From positions 1-27,780 of the forward strand of contig JBOFFC010000102.1 in the NCBI GenBank assembly GCA_051648405.1: DNA of 27,780 nucleotides, given 5' to 3'. Positions 15,254-22,892 of this stretch are shown piece by piece; the stretch's first letter is position 1; every line of letters begins with the position of its first letter. Below the pieces are notes generated by a model, which was given only the letters and a program-made list of their open reading frames with translations, did no database searches and was not told where the DNA came from. Source of the DNA: JBOFFC01 sp051648405 (GTDB taxonomy: Bacteria > Planctomycetota > Planctomycetia > Pirellulales > Lacipirellulaceae). A program made the translations under genes and the position numbers.

Positions 15254-17149
15254 TCAGCCGGCGTTGTGCCGCGCAATCGCTTGCGCGATGTCGTCGTCGC
15301 GGAAGCGGTCGCCGCTGATCCCCTGCGGGTCCCACGGGCCCTCGCTCCAGATAAAGGCGCGTTCGACGACGGGCCCCCCCTCCGGCTGATTCGCGAGGAA
15401 CTCGCACACGGCGGCGAAGTAATCGTTCCGCAAGCGGCGGCGTTCGGTGGTTCCCCACGCCTCGCCGCCACCGTGGCCGCGGCCGACCCACGGCTCCGCC
15501 ACGATCTGCGCGAGCGTCGAACCGGGCCCCGCCGGCCCCGGCGCCTCCCCGCCGCCGAGTCCGATCTCCGAGAACACCAGCGGCGTCGTCGCCGGGAGCT
15601 CGACCCCCGCGTCGCGAAGCTCGCCGAGGAATCGGGCGACGCTCCTCGCGAAGTCGCTGGGCGTCGGCGGGACGCTGACCGGCGAGTAGCACGAGTACCC
15701 GACGAAATCGCACTCGGCGAAGAACTCGTGCAAGGCGGCTCGGTCGAGCTTCGTTGCATCGACCTCCCCGATGATCGCGCCGTGGTTCAGCGCGATCCCG
15801 AGCCGCACCGCGCGGGTCTTCGGGTTTGCGACGAATCGCTTGCGGTAGTCGCGCACGATCCGCGTGTACTCGGCGGGGTGCGTGAACAGCGACCGCCCCA
15901 TCTCGCCCGACAGGGCGAAGTCGATCCGCGTGTCGGTCGTGCACTCCCGCTCGATCGCGTCGGCGATCGGATCGAGCAGCAGAGTCCGGTACGAGCCGGC
16001 CCCGACGACCCGCTCGGGGGCGAAGTCCCACAGGTTGCGCCACTCGTTGACCGGCCCCCCGGCCGGATCGACGTGCGGCAGCAGGGCGACGTGCAGGCCG
16101 CGTCGAACGGCCTGGCCGATCGCCGCCGCGACCCATTCGCGGTAGCGGTCGGCCAGGCCGTCGCCGGCGCCGTTCTGGTCGATATAGGAGGCCGCCTCGG
16201 CGAAGTTGTCCGGCGACGTCCAGTCCTGCGCGCGGCTCCCCTGAACGCCGTAGGCGGCGACGGTGAGGTCGGCGTTGAGCCGCCCGTGGAGCGTCGGGAC
16301 GAGTTGCACCCACTGCGAGTCGCGATCGACCCCCGGCTGGTCGAGCTCCGCGGCAGCGCGGTTCACGCGCTCCGGAGCGAGGTCGAGCGACTCGCGGTCG
16401 AACATCATCACCGTTGGGCAGATCGGCCGCGGGGCGACCCCCGGCGCCGAAACGAGCCGAAACGGCGCGGCCCGTGGGCCCGCCCCCGAAGTGGGGGGGG
16501 GCTCGGCGGCGGGAACGGCGGGAACGGCAGGGGCAGCGGGGGTGACGGCCGGCAGCGCCCCCGTCGGCGCCTCGCCGGTCGGCCCGGTCGGCGGGGGGAT
16601 CGACTGGGGGTCAGCCCCTTCGGGAGACGTAGTCAGCGGCGCGTCGTCGGACGCGCTCTCGATCGGCTTGACCTCCGCGGCAGGCGCAGCGAGCGCGTTC
16701 AACTCATCGACCTTCGACGAGATCCCAAGCGGCAGCGCCGAACGGAGCTTGGCGATCCCCGCTTCGATCTTGGCCTTGACCGGCGCGAAGTCGAAGTCCT
16801 TGGGGAACTCCGCTTCGTGCATCGGCTCGTGGAGCTCGCCGAAGCCGGCCATCAGCGACTCGATCCCTTCGGTCATCGTCGTCCGTTGTGACGCATCGAG
16901 GCCGACCGACGGGGCGTAGCGCTCGAGCGACGACATCACCTTAGCGACCGAGTGCAGCGGCCGGTCGGCGTCGCCCGGGTTGCCCCCTTCGACGGCCGCG
17001 ATCACCTGCTGCGCCGTCTGCTCGACGGAGCTCACGAGCTTCGCGAAGCTGTCGGGGTCGATCGTCGGCTCGCTCGAGCAGCCGGCGAGGAAAGCGGCGG
17101 CCACGAGCGCGCACGTCACGCGGCGCGGCGGGCAAGCGGAGCGGGGCAT
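15254..17149 (-). CDS. Lipoprotein with glycoside-hydrolase-like TIM-barrel C-terminus
   Basis: A 631-residue predicted lipoprotein. The signal ends in the lipobox LAGC with Cys24, so an ATG at 17149 is chosen; the frame is open 25 codons further upstream but that would bury the signal. Residues about 25-165 are a helical charged domain, about 166-250 a Pro/Ala/Gly-rich linker, and from about 255 a barrel-like domain. This last part has ALSGEMGRS with Glu416, DFVGYSCYSPVS and LVFSEIGLGGG with Glu528. Paired glutamates at the ends of presumed strands 4 and 7 are the clan GH-A pattern, so a retaining hydrolase acting on an envelope or external polysaccharide is plausible. The exact family is not recognised. 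It is convergent with the fusion gene and follows the phosphatase on the same strand. Confidence 0.75.
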   Translation of the reverse strand: MPRSACPPRRVTCALVAAAFLAGCSSEPTIDPDSFAKLVSSVEQTAQQVIAAVEGGNPGDADRPLHSVAKVMSSLERYAPSVGLDASQRTTMTEGIESLMAGFGELHEPMHEAEFPKDFDFAPVKAKIEAGIAKLRSALPLGISSKVDELNALAAPAAEVKPIESASDDAPLTTSPEGADPQSIPPPTGPTGEAPTGALPAVTPAAPAVPAVPAAEPPPTSGAGPRAAPFRLVSAPGVAPRPICPTVMMFDRESLDLAPERVNRAAAELDQPGVDRDSQWVQLVPTLHGRLNADLTVAAYGVQGSRAQDWTSPDNFAEAASYIDQNGAGDGLADRYREWVAAAIGQAVRRGLHVALLPHVDPAGGPVNEWRNLWDFAPERVVGAGSYRTLLLDPIADAIERECTTDTRIDFALSGEMGRSLFTHPAEYTRIVRDYRKRFVANPKTRAVRLGIALNHGAIIGEVDATKLDRAALHEFFAECDFVGYSCYSPVSVPPTPSDFARSVARFLGELRDAGVELPATTPLVFSEIGLGGGEAPGPAGPGSTLAQIVAEPWVGRGHGGGEAWGTTERRRLRNDYFAAVCEFLANQPEGGPVVERAFIWSEGPWDPQGISGDRFRDDDIAQAIARHNAG

Positions 17150-17278
17150 ACAAGCCTCACCGGAGTAGAAGGAGGGTCCTGCCGACGAGCGACCCGACGC
17201 CCGGGCCGTTCGCGTCGCGCCCATCCTAGCACCCGCCGGCGCGGCGACGCACGGGGACCCGCGGCGCCGTCGATGCTG

Positions 17279-17938
17279 TCACTCGGTTCGCAACCGACCG
17301 CGGGCCGACGCCTGCCAGACCTGACCGCTACGCACGTCGAGGGCGGTCAGCCAGCCGCCGCCGTAGCCGTGCGTGTCGATGCACTTCAGGTACCCATGGT
17401 CGAGCACCTCGTGGGACCGCTGCGCGGTGTGGCCGACGACCGCCGTCATGCCCGAGACGTGCGGCTCGGGGAGCTGCTGGTCGAGGCTCAGCCAGCGGAG
17501 CGCTTCGGCCGGCTGCTGGTCGAGCGGCTCGCTCGCCACGTAGCCGCCGTGCGTGAAGAACCAGTCGTCGAGCGCGAAGTAGTCGAGGCACCCGTCGAGG
17601 AACTCGACGTGCTCGTTCGGGATGCACTTCCAGTCGCCGACGAAGCCGTACGAGTCGAGCGTCGCCGTCCCGCCGTGACTGAGCCACCAGCGATAGGGGG
17701 CCTGGCCCCGGAGCGCCGAAAGCATCATCTCCTCGTGGTTGCCGAGGATCGGCCTCAGCGTGCACCGCTCGCGCAGCTCGACGAGCTGCTGGATCACGCC
17801 CCGCGAGTCGGGCCCCCGATCGACGTAGTCCCCCAGCGGGACTACGACGTCGTCCGCCGTCGGGCCGATCGCCTCAACCAAGGTGGCGAGCGCGGCGGAG
17901 CAGCCGTGAACGTCGCCAATCGCGATCAGTCGTGCCAA
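17279..17938 (-). CDS. PPP-type metallophosphatase (serine/threonine phosphatase-like)
   Basis: A 219-residue cytoplasmic enzyme with the complete PPP-family metal motifs: GDVHG (8-12), GDYVDRG (36-42), GNHE (66-69) and later FTHGGYV and VVGHTAQ histidines. It is bimetal-dependent. Substrates in the family range from phosphoproteins (bacterial PrpA/PrpB, lambda phosphatase) to diadenosine tetraphosphate (ApaH); the compact length and GNHEEMML fit the bacterial protein-phosphatase-like group. The ATG at 17938 directly opens the first strand (MARLIAIGDVHG). A TACAAT box lies about 56 bases upstream on the minus strand. It shares a divergent gap with the acetolactate-synthase-like gene and is followed after 129 bases by the lipoprotein gene, probably a separate or loosely linked unit. 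Confidence 0.92.
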   Translation of the reverse strand: MARLIAIGDVHGCSAALATLVEAIGPTADDVVVPLGDYVDRGPDSRGVIQQLVELRERCTLRPILGNHEEMMLSALRGQAPYRWWLSHGGTATLDSYGFVGDWKCIPNEHVEFLDGCLDYFALDDWFFTHGGYVASEPLDQQPAEALRWLSLDQQLPEPHVSGMTAVVGHTAQRSHEVLDHGYLKCIDTHGYGGGWLTALDVRSGQVWQASARGRLRTE

Positions 17939-17993
17939 AAATCAGCGGGGGTGTGCGTCGTGCGGTGCGCTGGCCGTTGCGGCTTCGAACCCC

Positions 17994-17999
17994 ATTGTA
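17994..17999 (-). promoter_or_regulatory. Candidate -10 box for the phosphatase gene
   Basis: On the minus strand TACAAT lies at 17999-17994, putting a transcript start near 17987, about 50 bases before the ATG at 17938. No clear -35 hexamer is seen 16-18 bases further upstream. It is in the divergent gap shared with the acetolactate-synthase-like gene. Confidence 0.35.
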
Positions 18000-18058
18000 C
18001 GGCGACACGCCCGTTCCGTCGCGGCAGACCCTGCGCTTCTCGCCACGCGAGCCACTGA

Positions 18059-18064
18059 TATGAT
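18059..18064 (+). promoter_or_regulatory. Candidate -10 box for the acetolactate-synthase-like gene
   Basis: TATGAT matches TATAAT at five of six positions and lies 66 bases before the ATG at 18130. The -35 side (TTCTCG near 18037) is weak. The resulting leader would contain a small perfect hairpin, GTCTCG (18100-18105) with CGAGAC (18109-18114), ending 15 bases before the start codon, which could affect translation. Inferred. Confidence 0.35.
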
Positions 18065-18129
18065 CGAGGGGACCTGGAAAACGGGACGGGCGACGCCGCG
18101 TCTCGACGCGAGACCCACGAAAGACCTCG

Positions 18130-19770
18130 ATGAAAGCCTCGGATTTGTTCGTCAGGGCCCTCGAAGCCGAGGGGGTCGAGTACATCTTCGGCATCCCCGG
18201 CGAGGAAAACCTCGACCTGCTGGACTCGCTGTCACGGTCGTCGATCAAGCTGATCGTCACGCGGCACGAGCAGGCGGCCGGCTTCATGGCCGCCACCTAC
18301 GGGCGGCTGACCGGTCAGGCGGGCGTCTGCCTATCGACGCTCGGGCCCGGCGCCACGAACTTCGTCACCGCCGCGGCCTACGCCCAGCTCGGCGGCATGC
18401 CGATGCTGATGATCACCGGCCAAAAGCCGATCAAGTCGAGCAAGCAGGGGCATTTCCAGATCATCGACACGGTCGGCATGATGCGGCCGATCACCAAGTA
18501 CACCAAGCAGATCGTCGCGGCGGACAACATCCCTTCGCGCGTCCGCGAGGCGTTCCGGCTGGCCGAGGAAGAGCGCCCCGGCGCGGTGCACCTCGAGCTC
18601 CCCGAGGACATCGCCAAGGAAGAGACGACGAGCCCCGTGATGCCGGCGAGCGTCGTCCGCCGCCCGATGGCCGACGACAAGTCGGTGAACCACGCGATCC
18701 AGCTCATCGAGCGCGCAAAGCGGCCGCTGCTGCTGGTCGGCGCCGCCGCGAATCGGAATCTGACCTGCAAGATGCTGCGCCGGTTCGTCCACCAGACGGG
18801 GATCCCGTTCTTCGCCACGCAGATGGGCAAGGGGGTCGTCGACGAGTCGCACGAGCTCTGCCTGGGCAACGCGGCCCTGTCGTCGGGGGACTTCCTGCAC
18901 CGCGCGGTCGAGGCGGCCGACCTGATCGTCAACGTCGGACACGACGTTGTCGAGAAGCCGCCGTTCTTCATGCACCCCGGCGGCGTTCAGGTGGTTCACG
19001 TCAACTACACGTCGGCGGCCGTCGATCCGGTTTACTTCCCACAGGCCGAGGTGGTGGGGGACATCGCCAACAGCGTCTGGCGGCTGGGGAACTTGATCCG
19101 CCCGCAGGAAGACTGGGACTTCGCCCGGTTCTTCGCAGTCCGCGACGCGCTCCGCGAGAACCAGGCGCGGCACGCCGCGGACGACGGGTTCCCCGTCACG
19201 CCACCCAGGTTGGTGTCGGACGTCCAAGCGATGATGCCCGACGACGGGATTCTGTCGCTCGACAACGGCATGTACAAGATCTGGTTCGCGCGCAACTACC
19301 GGGCGAGCAACCCCAACACGGTGCTGCTGGACAACGCGCTGGCGAGCATGGGGGCCGGCCTACCGGCCGCGATCGCCGCGCGACTGGTGCACCCCGACAA
19401 ATTCGTGATGGCGATCTGCGGCGACGGGGGCTTCCTGATGAACGACCAGGACCTCGAAACGGCCGTGCGGCTGAAGCTCAGCTTGGTGGTGCTCGTGCTG
19501 ACCGACTCGGGCTACGGCATGATCAAGTGGAAGCAGGCGGCCGACGGCTACGCCGACTTTGGCCTCGACTTCGCGAACCCCGACTTCGTAAAGCTCGCCG
19601 AGGCGTACGGCTGCCGCGGCCACCGCGTAACGGCGACCGACGACTTGCTGCCGCTGCTCGAGAAGTGCCGCGACACGCCGGGGATCGACCTCATCGACGT
19701 GCCGATCGACTACTCGATGAACGCTCAACTGCTGAACCACGAGATCCGCGACCTGGCCTCAGCCGTGTGA
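18130..19770 (+). CDS. Acetolactate synthase-like ThDP-dependent enzyme (large-subunit type)
   Basis: A 546-residue thiamine-diphosphate enzyme in the usual three-domain order: Pyr domain with the activating Glu47 (VTRHEQAAGFMAATYGRL), central domain (about 190-330), and PP domain with the cofactor motif GDGGF at 431-435. Acetolactate synthases join two pyruvates to acetolactate for branched-chain amino acids or acetoin. The end of the ThDP/Mg motif reads TDSGYGM (458-464), whereas typical AlsS has DNxYNM and IlvB has NNxxxGM. No small regulatory subunit lies nearby. The next same-strand gene is an aldehyde dehydrogenase, a pairing I recall from other bacteria, where the synthase name is by homology only. 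So either catabolic acetolactate formation or another pyruvate/2-oxoacid carboligation is possible. The ATG at 18130 opens the conserved MKASDLFVRALEAEGV. Confidence 0.85.
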   Translation: MKASDLFVRALEAEGVEYIFGIPGEENLDLLDSLSRSSIKLIVTRHEQAAGFMAATYGRLTGQAGVCLSTLGPGATNFVTAAAYAQLGGMPMLMITGQKPIKSSKQGHFQIIDTVGMMRPITKYTKQIVAADNIPSRVREAFRLAEEERPGAVHLELPEDIAKEETTSPVMPASVVRRPMADDKSVNHAIQLIERAKRPLLLVGAAANRNLTCKMLRRFVHQTGIPFFATQMGKGVVDESHELCLGNAALSSGDFLHRAVEAADLIVNVGHDVVEKPPFFMHPGGVQVVHVNYTSAAVDPVYFPQAEVVGDIANSVWRLGNLIRPQEDWDFARFFAVRDALRENQARHAADDGFPVTPPRLVSDVQAMMPDDGILSLDNGMYKIWFARNYRASNPNTVLLDNALASMGAGLPAAIAARLVHPDKFVMAICGDGGFLMNDQDLETAVRLKLSLVVLVLTDSGYGMIKWKQAADGYADFGLDFANPDFVKLAEAYGCRGHRVTATDDLLPLLEKCRDTPGIDLIDVPIDYSMNAQLLNHEIRDLASAV

Positions 19771-19791
19771 CGACGGAAGCTTGACCGGAAC

Positions 19792-19822
19792 ACAGGATCG
19801 CGGGGGGATCGACGGGATACTA
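19792..19822. repeat. Half copy of the ACAGGATT palindromic repeat
   Basis: ACAGGAT followed by GGGGGAT and ACGGGAT resembles the left arm of the complete palindrome at 20100-20200 with the same spacing of its three GGAT/GGGAT blocks. It lies between the convergent synthase-like gene and the 70-residue gene. No matching right arm is present, so it looks like a degraded or solo arm. Confidence 0.5.
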
Positions 19823-19830
19823 GGTGGGCG

Positions 19831-20043
19831 TCACGCGGCGGCGACGAAGCGGGCCTCGCTGACGTGCAGCAGCGGGATCACTGCCATCCGATCGGCGTCG
19901 GGATCGACGACCACGATGCGGGTCTTCGTCAGGACCGTGAACTCCGGGTGCTTGACGTGATGCACCTGCCCGGCGGATGTGACCAGGTCGAACGGCACAA
20001 ACGGTCGCGTGTCCAGCAAGCTCTTCATCGAGTCGTAGTTCAT
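19831..20043 (-). CDS. Small hypothetical protein (70 aa)
   Basis: The protein begins MNYDSMKSLLDTRPFVPFDL and continues with a beta-rich core containing HHVKHPEFTVLTKTRIVVVDPD. The RPFxPF motif near the start followed by short strands recalls a family of tiny conserved proteins frequent in planctomycete genomes; I know no function for it. The ATG at 20043 is chosen because GAGGAG lies 7-12 bases upstream, a clear Shine-Dalgarno; the frame also has a GTG at 20064 that would add seven residues. It has no signal or membrane segment. It sits on the opposite strand between the synthase-like and aldehyde dehydrogenase genes and has its own possible -10 box. Real gene status rests on the ribosome site and structured sequence. 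Confidence 0.7.
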   Translation of the reverse strand: MNYDSMKSLLDTRPFVPFDLVTSAGQVHHVKHPEFTVLTKTRIVVVDPDADRMAVIPLLHVSEARFVAAA

Positions 20044-20082
20044 CAGGGGCTCCTCGCGAGTCACAGCTTTCGGTTCGTCCGC

Positions 20083-20088
20083 AGTATA
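20083..20088 (-). promoter_or_regulatory. Candidate -10 box for the 70-aa gene
   Basis: On the minus strand TATACT lies at 20088-20083, about 40 bases before the ATG at 20043. The plus strand reads TATAGT across almost the same bases (20085-20090), so the site is nearly symmetric and could also act toward the aldehyde dehydrogenase gene. The palindromic repeat begins 12 bases away, where a -35 box would be. Confidence 0.3.
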
Positions 20089-20099
20089 GTCAACAGACA

Positions 20100-20200
20100 G
20101 CTAGACAGGATTGCAGGATTTGAGGGGATCAACGGGATGGCGGGCACTCGCCGTCGCGTCTTCCCGTCAATCCCCGTGCAATCCTGTAATCCTGTCTAGC
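20100..20200. repeat. ACAGGATT-type palindromic intergenic repeat, full copy
   Basis: The left arm at 20100-20120 (GCTAGACAGGATT, then GCAGGATT) and right arm at 20180-20200 are inverted copies of 21 bases with one mismatch. Pairing continues inward through GGGGAT and ACGGGA blocks with a small shift. The element occupies most of the gap before the aldehyde dehydrogenase gene, ending 30 bases before its ATG, and would fold into a long hairpin in RNA or single-stranded DNA. A related full copy lies at 27086-27186 and a half copy at 19792-19822. Confidence 0.8.
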
Positions 20201-20230
20201 TTCCAAGCGTCACCATTCGACAAGCGAGCC

Positions 20231-21679
<1,449 letters not shown>

Positions 21680-21686
21680 CCAACCC

Positions 21687-22070
21687 TCAGCGGGTGATCA
21701 GCACCACCGGCCGGGTCGCCTGCCAAGCGTTGGGCCGGCCGTAGCTGTGCCCCTGGAACTGGTTGCCGTAGAGCCCCGAGAACGGCGTGGCGAGGGTCTG
21801 CGGCCGGGCCTTCGACTGCCCGTACCACTCGAGGGCCGCGATCCGTGACATCCGGTCGGCGGCCCGCATCTGGGCCTTCTGCTGGATGATCATCGTGGGG
21901 GTCGCCCGGACGGTCGATCGCTCGTAGTCGATCTTCCGCTGGGCAGCCCCCTCGTCGGTCGGCGCCGGACCCGGGTCGAGCAGCGAGCCCCCCGCCGCGG
22001 GGCCCTGCGCGAGCGCCATCGGCGCCAGCGTCACGGTGCAAGCCAGCACGAGGCCGAAGACAACACGCAT
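21687..22070 (-). CDS. Small secreted hypothetical protein (127 aa)
   Basis: The protein starts MRVVFGLVLACTVTLAPM and carries a Sec signal peptide with a likely ALA cleavage site after residue 21. The mature part is about 106 residues, with a charged helix-like region (RKIDYERSTVRATPTMIIQQ, then RAADRMSRIAALEWYGQS) and a Gly/Tyr/Asn-rich end (GLYGNQFQGHSYGRPN). The ATG at 22070 is supported by an AGGGAG sequence about seven bases upstream and by the signal peptide; the frame is open for 44 codons upstream, but that part is Arg-rich and out of character. It would be exported to the periplasm or cell surface. The Tyr/Gly ending is reminiscent of small planctomycete envelope proteins, but no family is recognised. 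Confidence 0.72.
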   Translation of the reverse strand: MRVVFGLVLACTVTLAPMALAQGPAAGGSLLDPGPAPTDEGAAQRKIDYERSTVRATPTMIIQQKAQMRAADRMSRIAALEWYGQSKARPQTLATPFSGLYGNQFQGHSYGRPNAWQATRPVVLITR

Positions 22071-22403
22071 GGCGAACTCCCTGACGGCGACCCCGGTCTT
22101 GCCGGGGCGAGTGGCGAGCGATCCCTGGGACGAGCGGCCCGATGGCCTTCGGTCCCCACGTCGCGATGGATCGACCGTCGCGGGCCGTTCCCCGCAGCGC
22201 ACGCGGCGCGGGGGCTACAGGCGGCACAACCGGCTCGGCTCGCCGCCCGTCGCGCCGCCGGGCGCGGGGGCCGTAATCTCGCGGTAACCGGCATCGCTTG
22301 ACCCACCCCCCCACGTTTCGTACGTTCGGTTGAAGCGGCGGGGCCAGACGGCCGATACCATCGCTACAACCGAGCGCGGGGCCCGCCCCGTGCTCGCAAC
22401 GCA

Positions 22404-22475
22404 GGCGTCGTAGCCAAGTGGCTAAGGCATCGGATTGCAAATCCGACATCGTGGGTTCGACTCCCACCGACGCCT
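22404..22475 (+). tRNA. tRNA-Cys (GCA)
   Basis: A full cloverleaf can be drawn: acceptor GGCGTCG/CGACGCC (22404-22410 with 22468-22474), D arm GCC/GGC, anticodon stem TCGGA/TCCGA with loop TTGCAAA and anticodon GCA at 22437-22439, a four-base variable loop, and T arm GTGGG/CCCAC with TTCGACT. The discriminator base is T (22475), as expected for tRNA-Cys. CCA is not encoded. A 7-bp hairpin follows directly. Confidence 0.97.
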
Positions 22476-22477
22476 CT

Positions 22478-22494
22478 CGGGCACCGAGTGCCCG
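22478..22494 (+). terminator. Hairpin directly after tRNA-Cys, likely terminator or processing stem
   Basis: CGGGCAC (22478-22484) pairs perfectly with GTGCCCG (22488-22494) around a three-base loop, two bases after the tRNA end. No T-run follows; the AATGACCAA palindrome begins three bases later. It probably ends or trims the tRNA transcript. Confidence 0.5.
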
Positions 22495-22496
22495 CG

Positions 22497-22575
22497 AAGA
22501 ATCAATGACCAAGCACCAATGACCAACGGGCCCAACGCGGGCTTTGGTCATTGGCGCTTGGTCATTGGCGTTCTT
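22497..22575. repeat. AATGACCAA-type palindromic intergenic repeat
   Basis: The left arm at 22497-22526 contains CCAATGACCAA-like units twice (AATGACCAAGC, then AATGACCAA). The right arm at 22544-22575 is its inverted copy with few mismatches. The central loop can pair further through GCCC and GGGC. Each arm is itself a tandem of a 12-base unit, the same build as the ACAGGATT element but with unrelated sequence. Confidence 0.8.
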
Positions 22576-22892
22576 GGAGCGGCCTTCTCTGCGCGGTCGC
22601 GCTGCGGCGTTGCGCCGAGAGCGTGGCGCCCTCCCCGGACTGACGTCGCGGGGCTCGCCCGACGCCCGCTTCGAGAGCGCCCCCCCCCAGGGGTGCTACC
22701 CCCTCCCCCCCAGGGGGAGGGCCGGGGGAGGGGGCGCCCCGCCGAGCGACCTCAACTCGCCCCGAAAAAAACTCTCGCGCTGGGCCGTTCCCACTAGCGC
22801 CCGGCCGCAGCCCGGTCGCTATCATGCAGGCCGCGAAGCGGTCCCCCTCGTCCGTGCCGTCTGCCGGCTGCCCTCTGCCCGCTCTCCCCACC
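22576..22892 (+). promoter_or_regulatory. GC-rich gap before the ELWxxDGT gene with C/G-tract hairpin and possible promoter
   Basis: No gene is seen in this 317-base stretch. GCGCCCCC (22677-22684) and GGGGGCGC (22730-22737) are the outer arms of a hairpin built from C-tracts followed by G-tracts. The run GGGGG-A-GGG-CC-GGGGG-A-GGGGG at 22713-22734 fits the G-quadruplex consensus on the plus strand. A TATCAT box at 22820-22825 could be a -10 for the gene starting at 22893, with no clear -35. The last 40 bases are pyrimidine-rich without a Shine-Dalgarno. Confidence 0.5.

Noticed and set aside
22404..22575. tRNA-Cys as an integration site for a mobile island
   Set aside because: No integrase, phage gene or duplicated tRNA 3' end is seen; the following sequence is a hairpin and a palindromic repeat.
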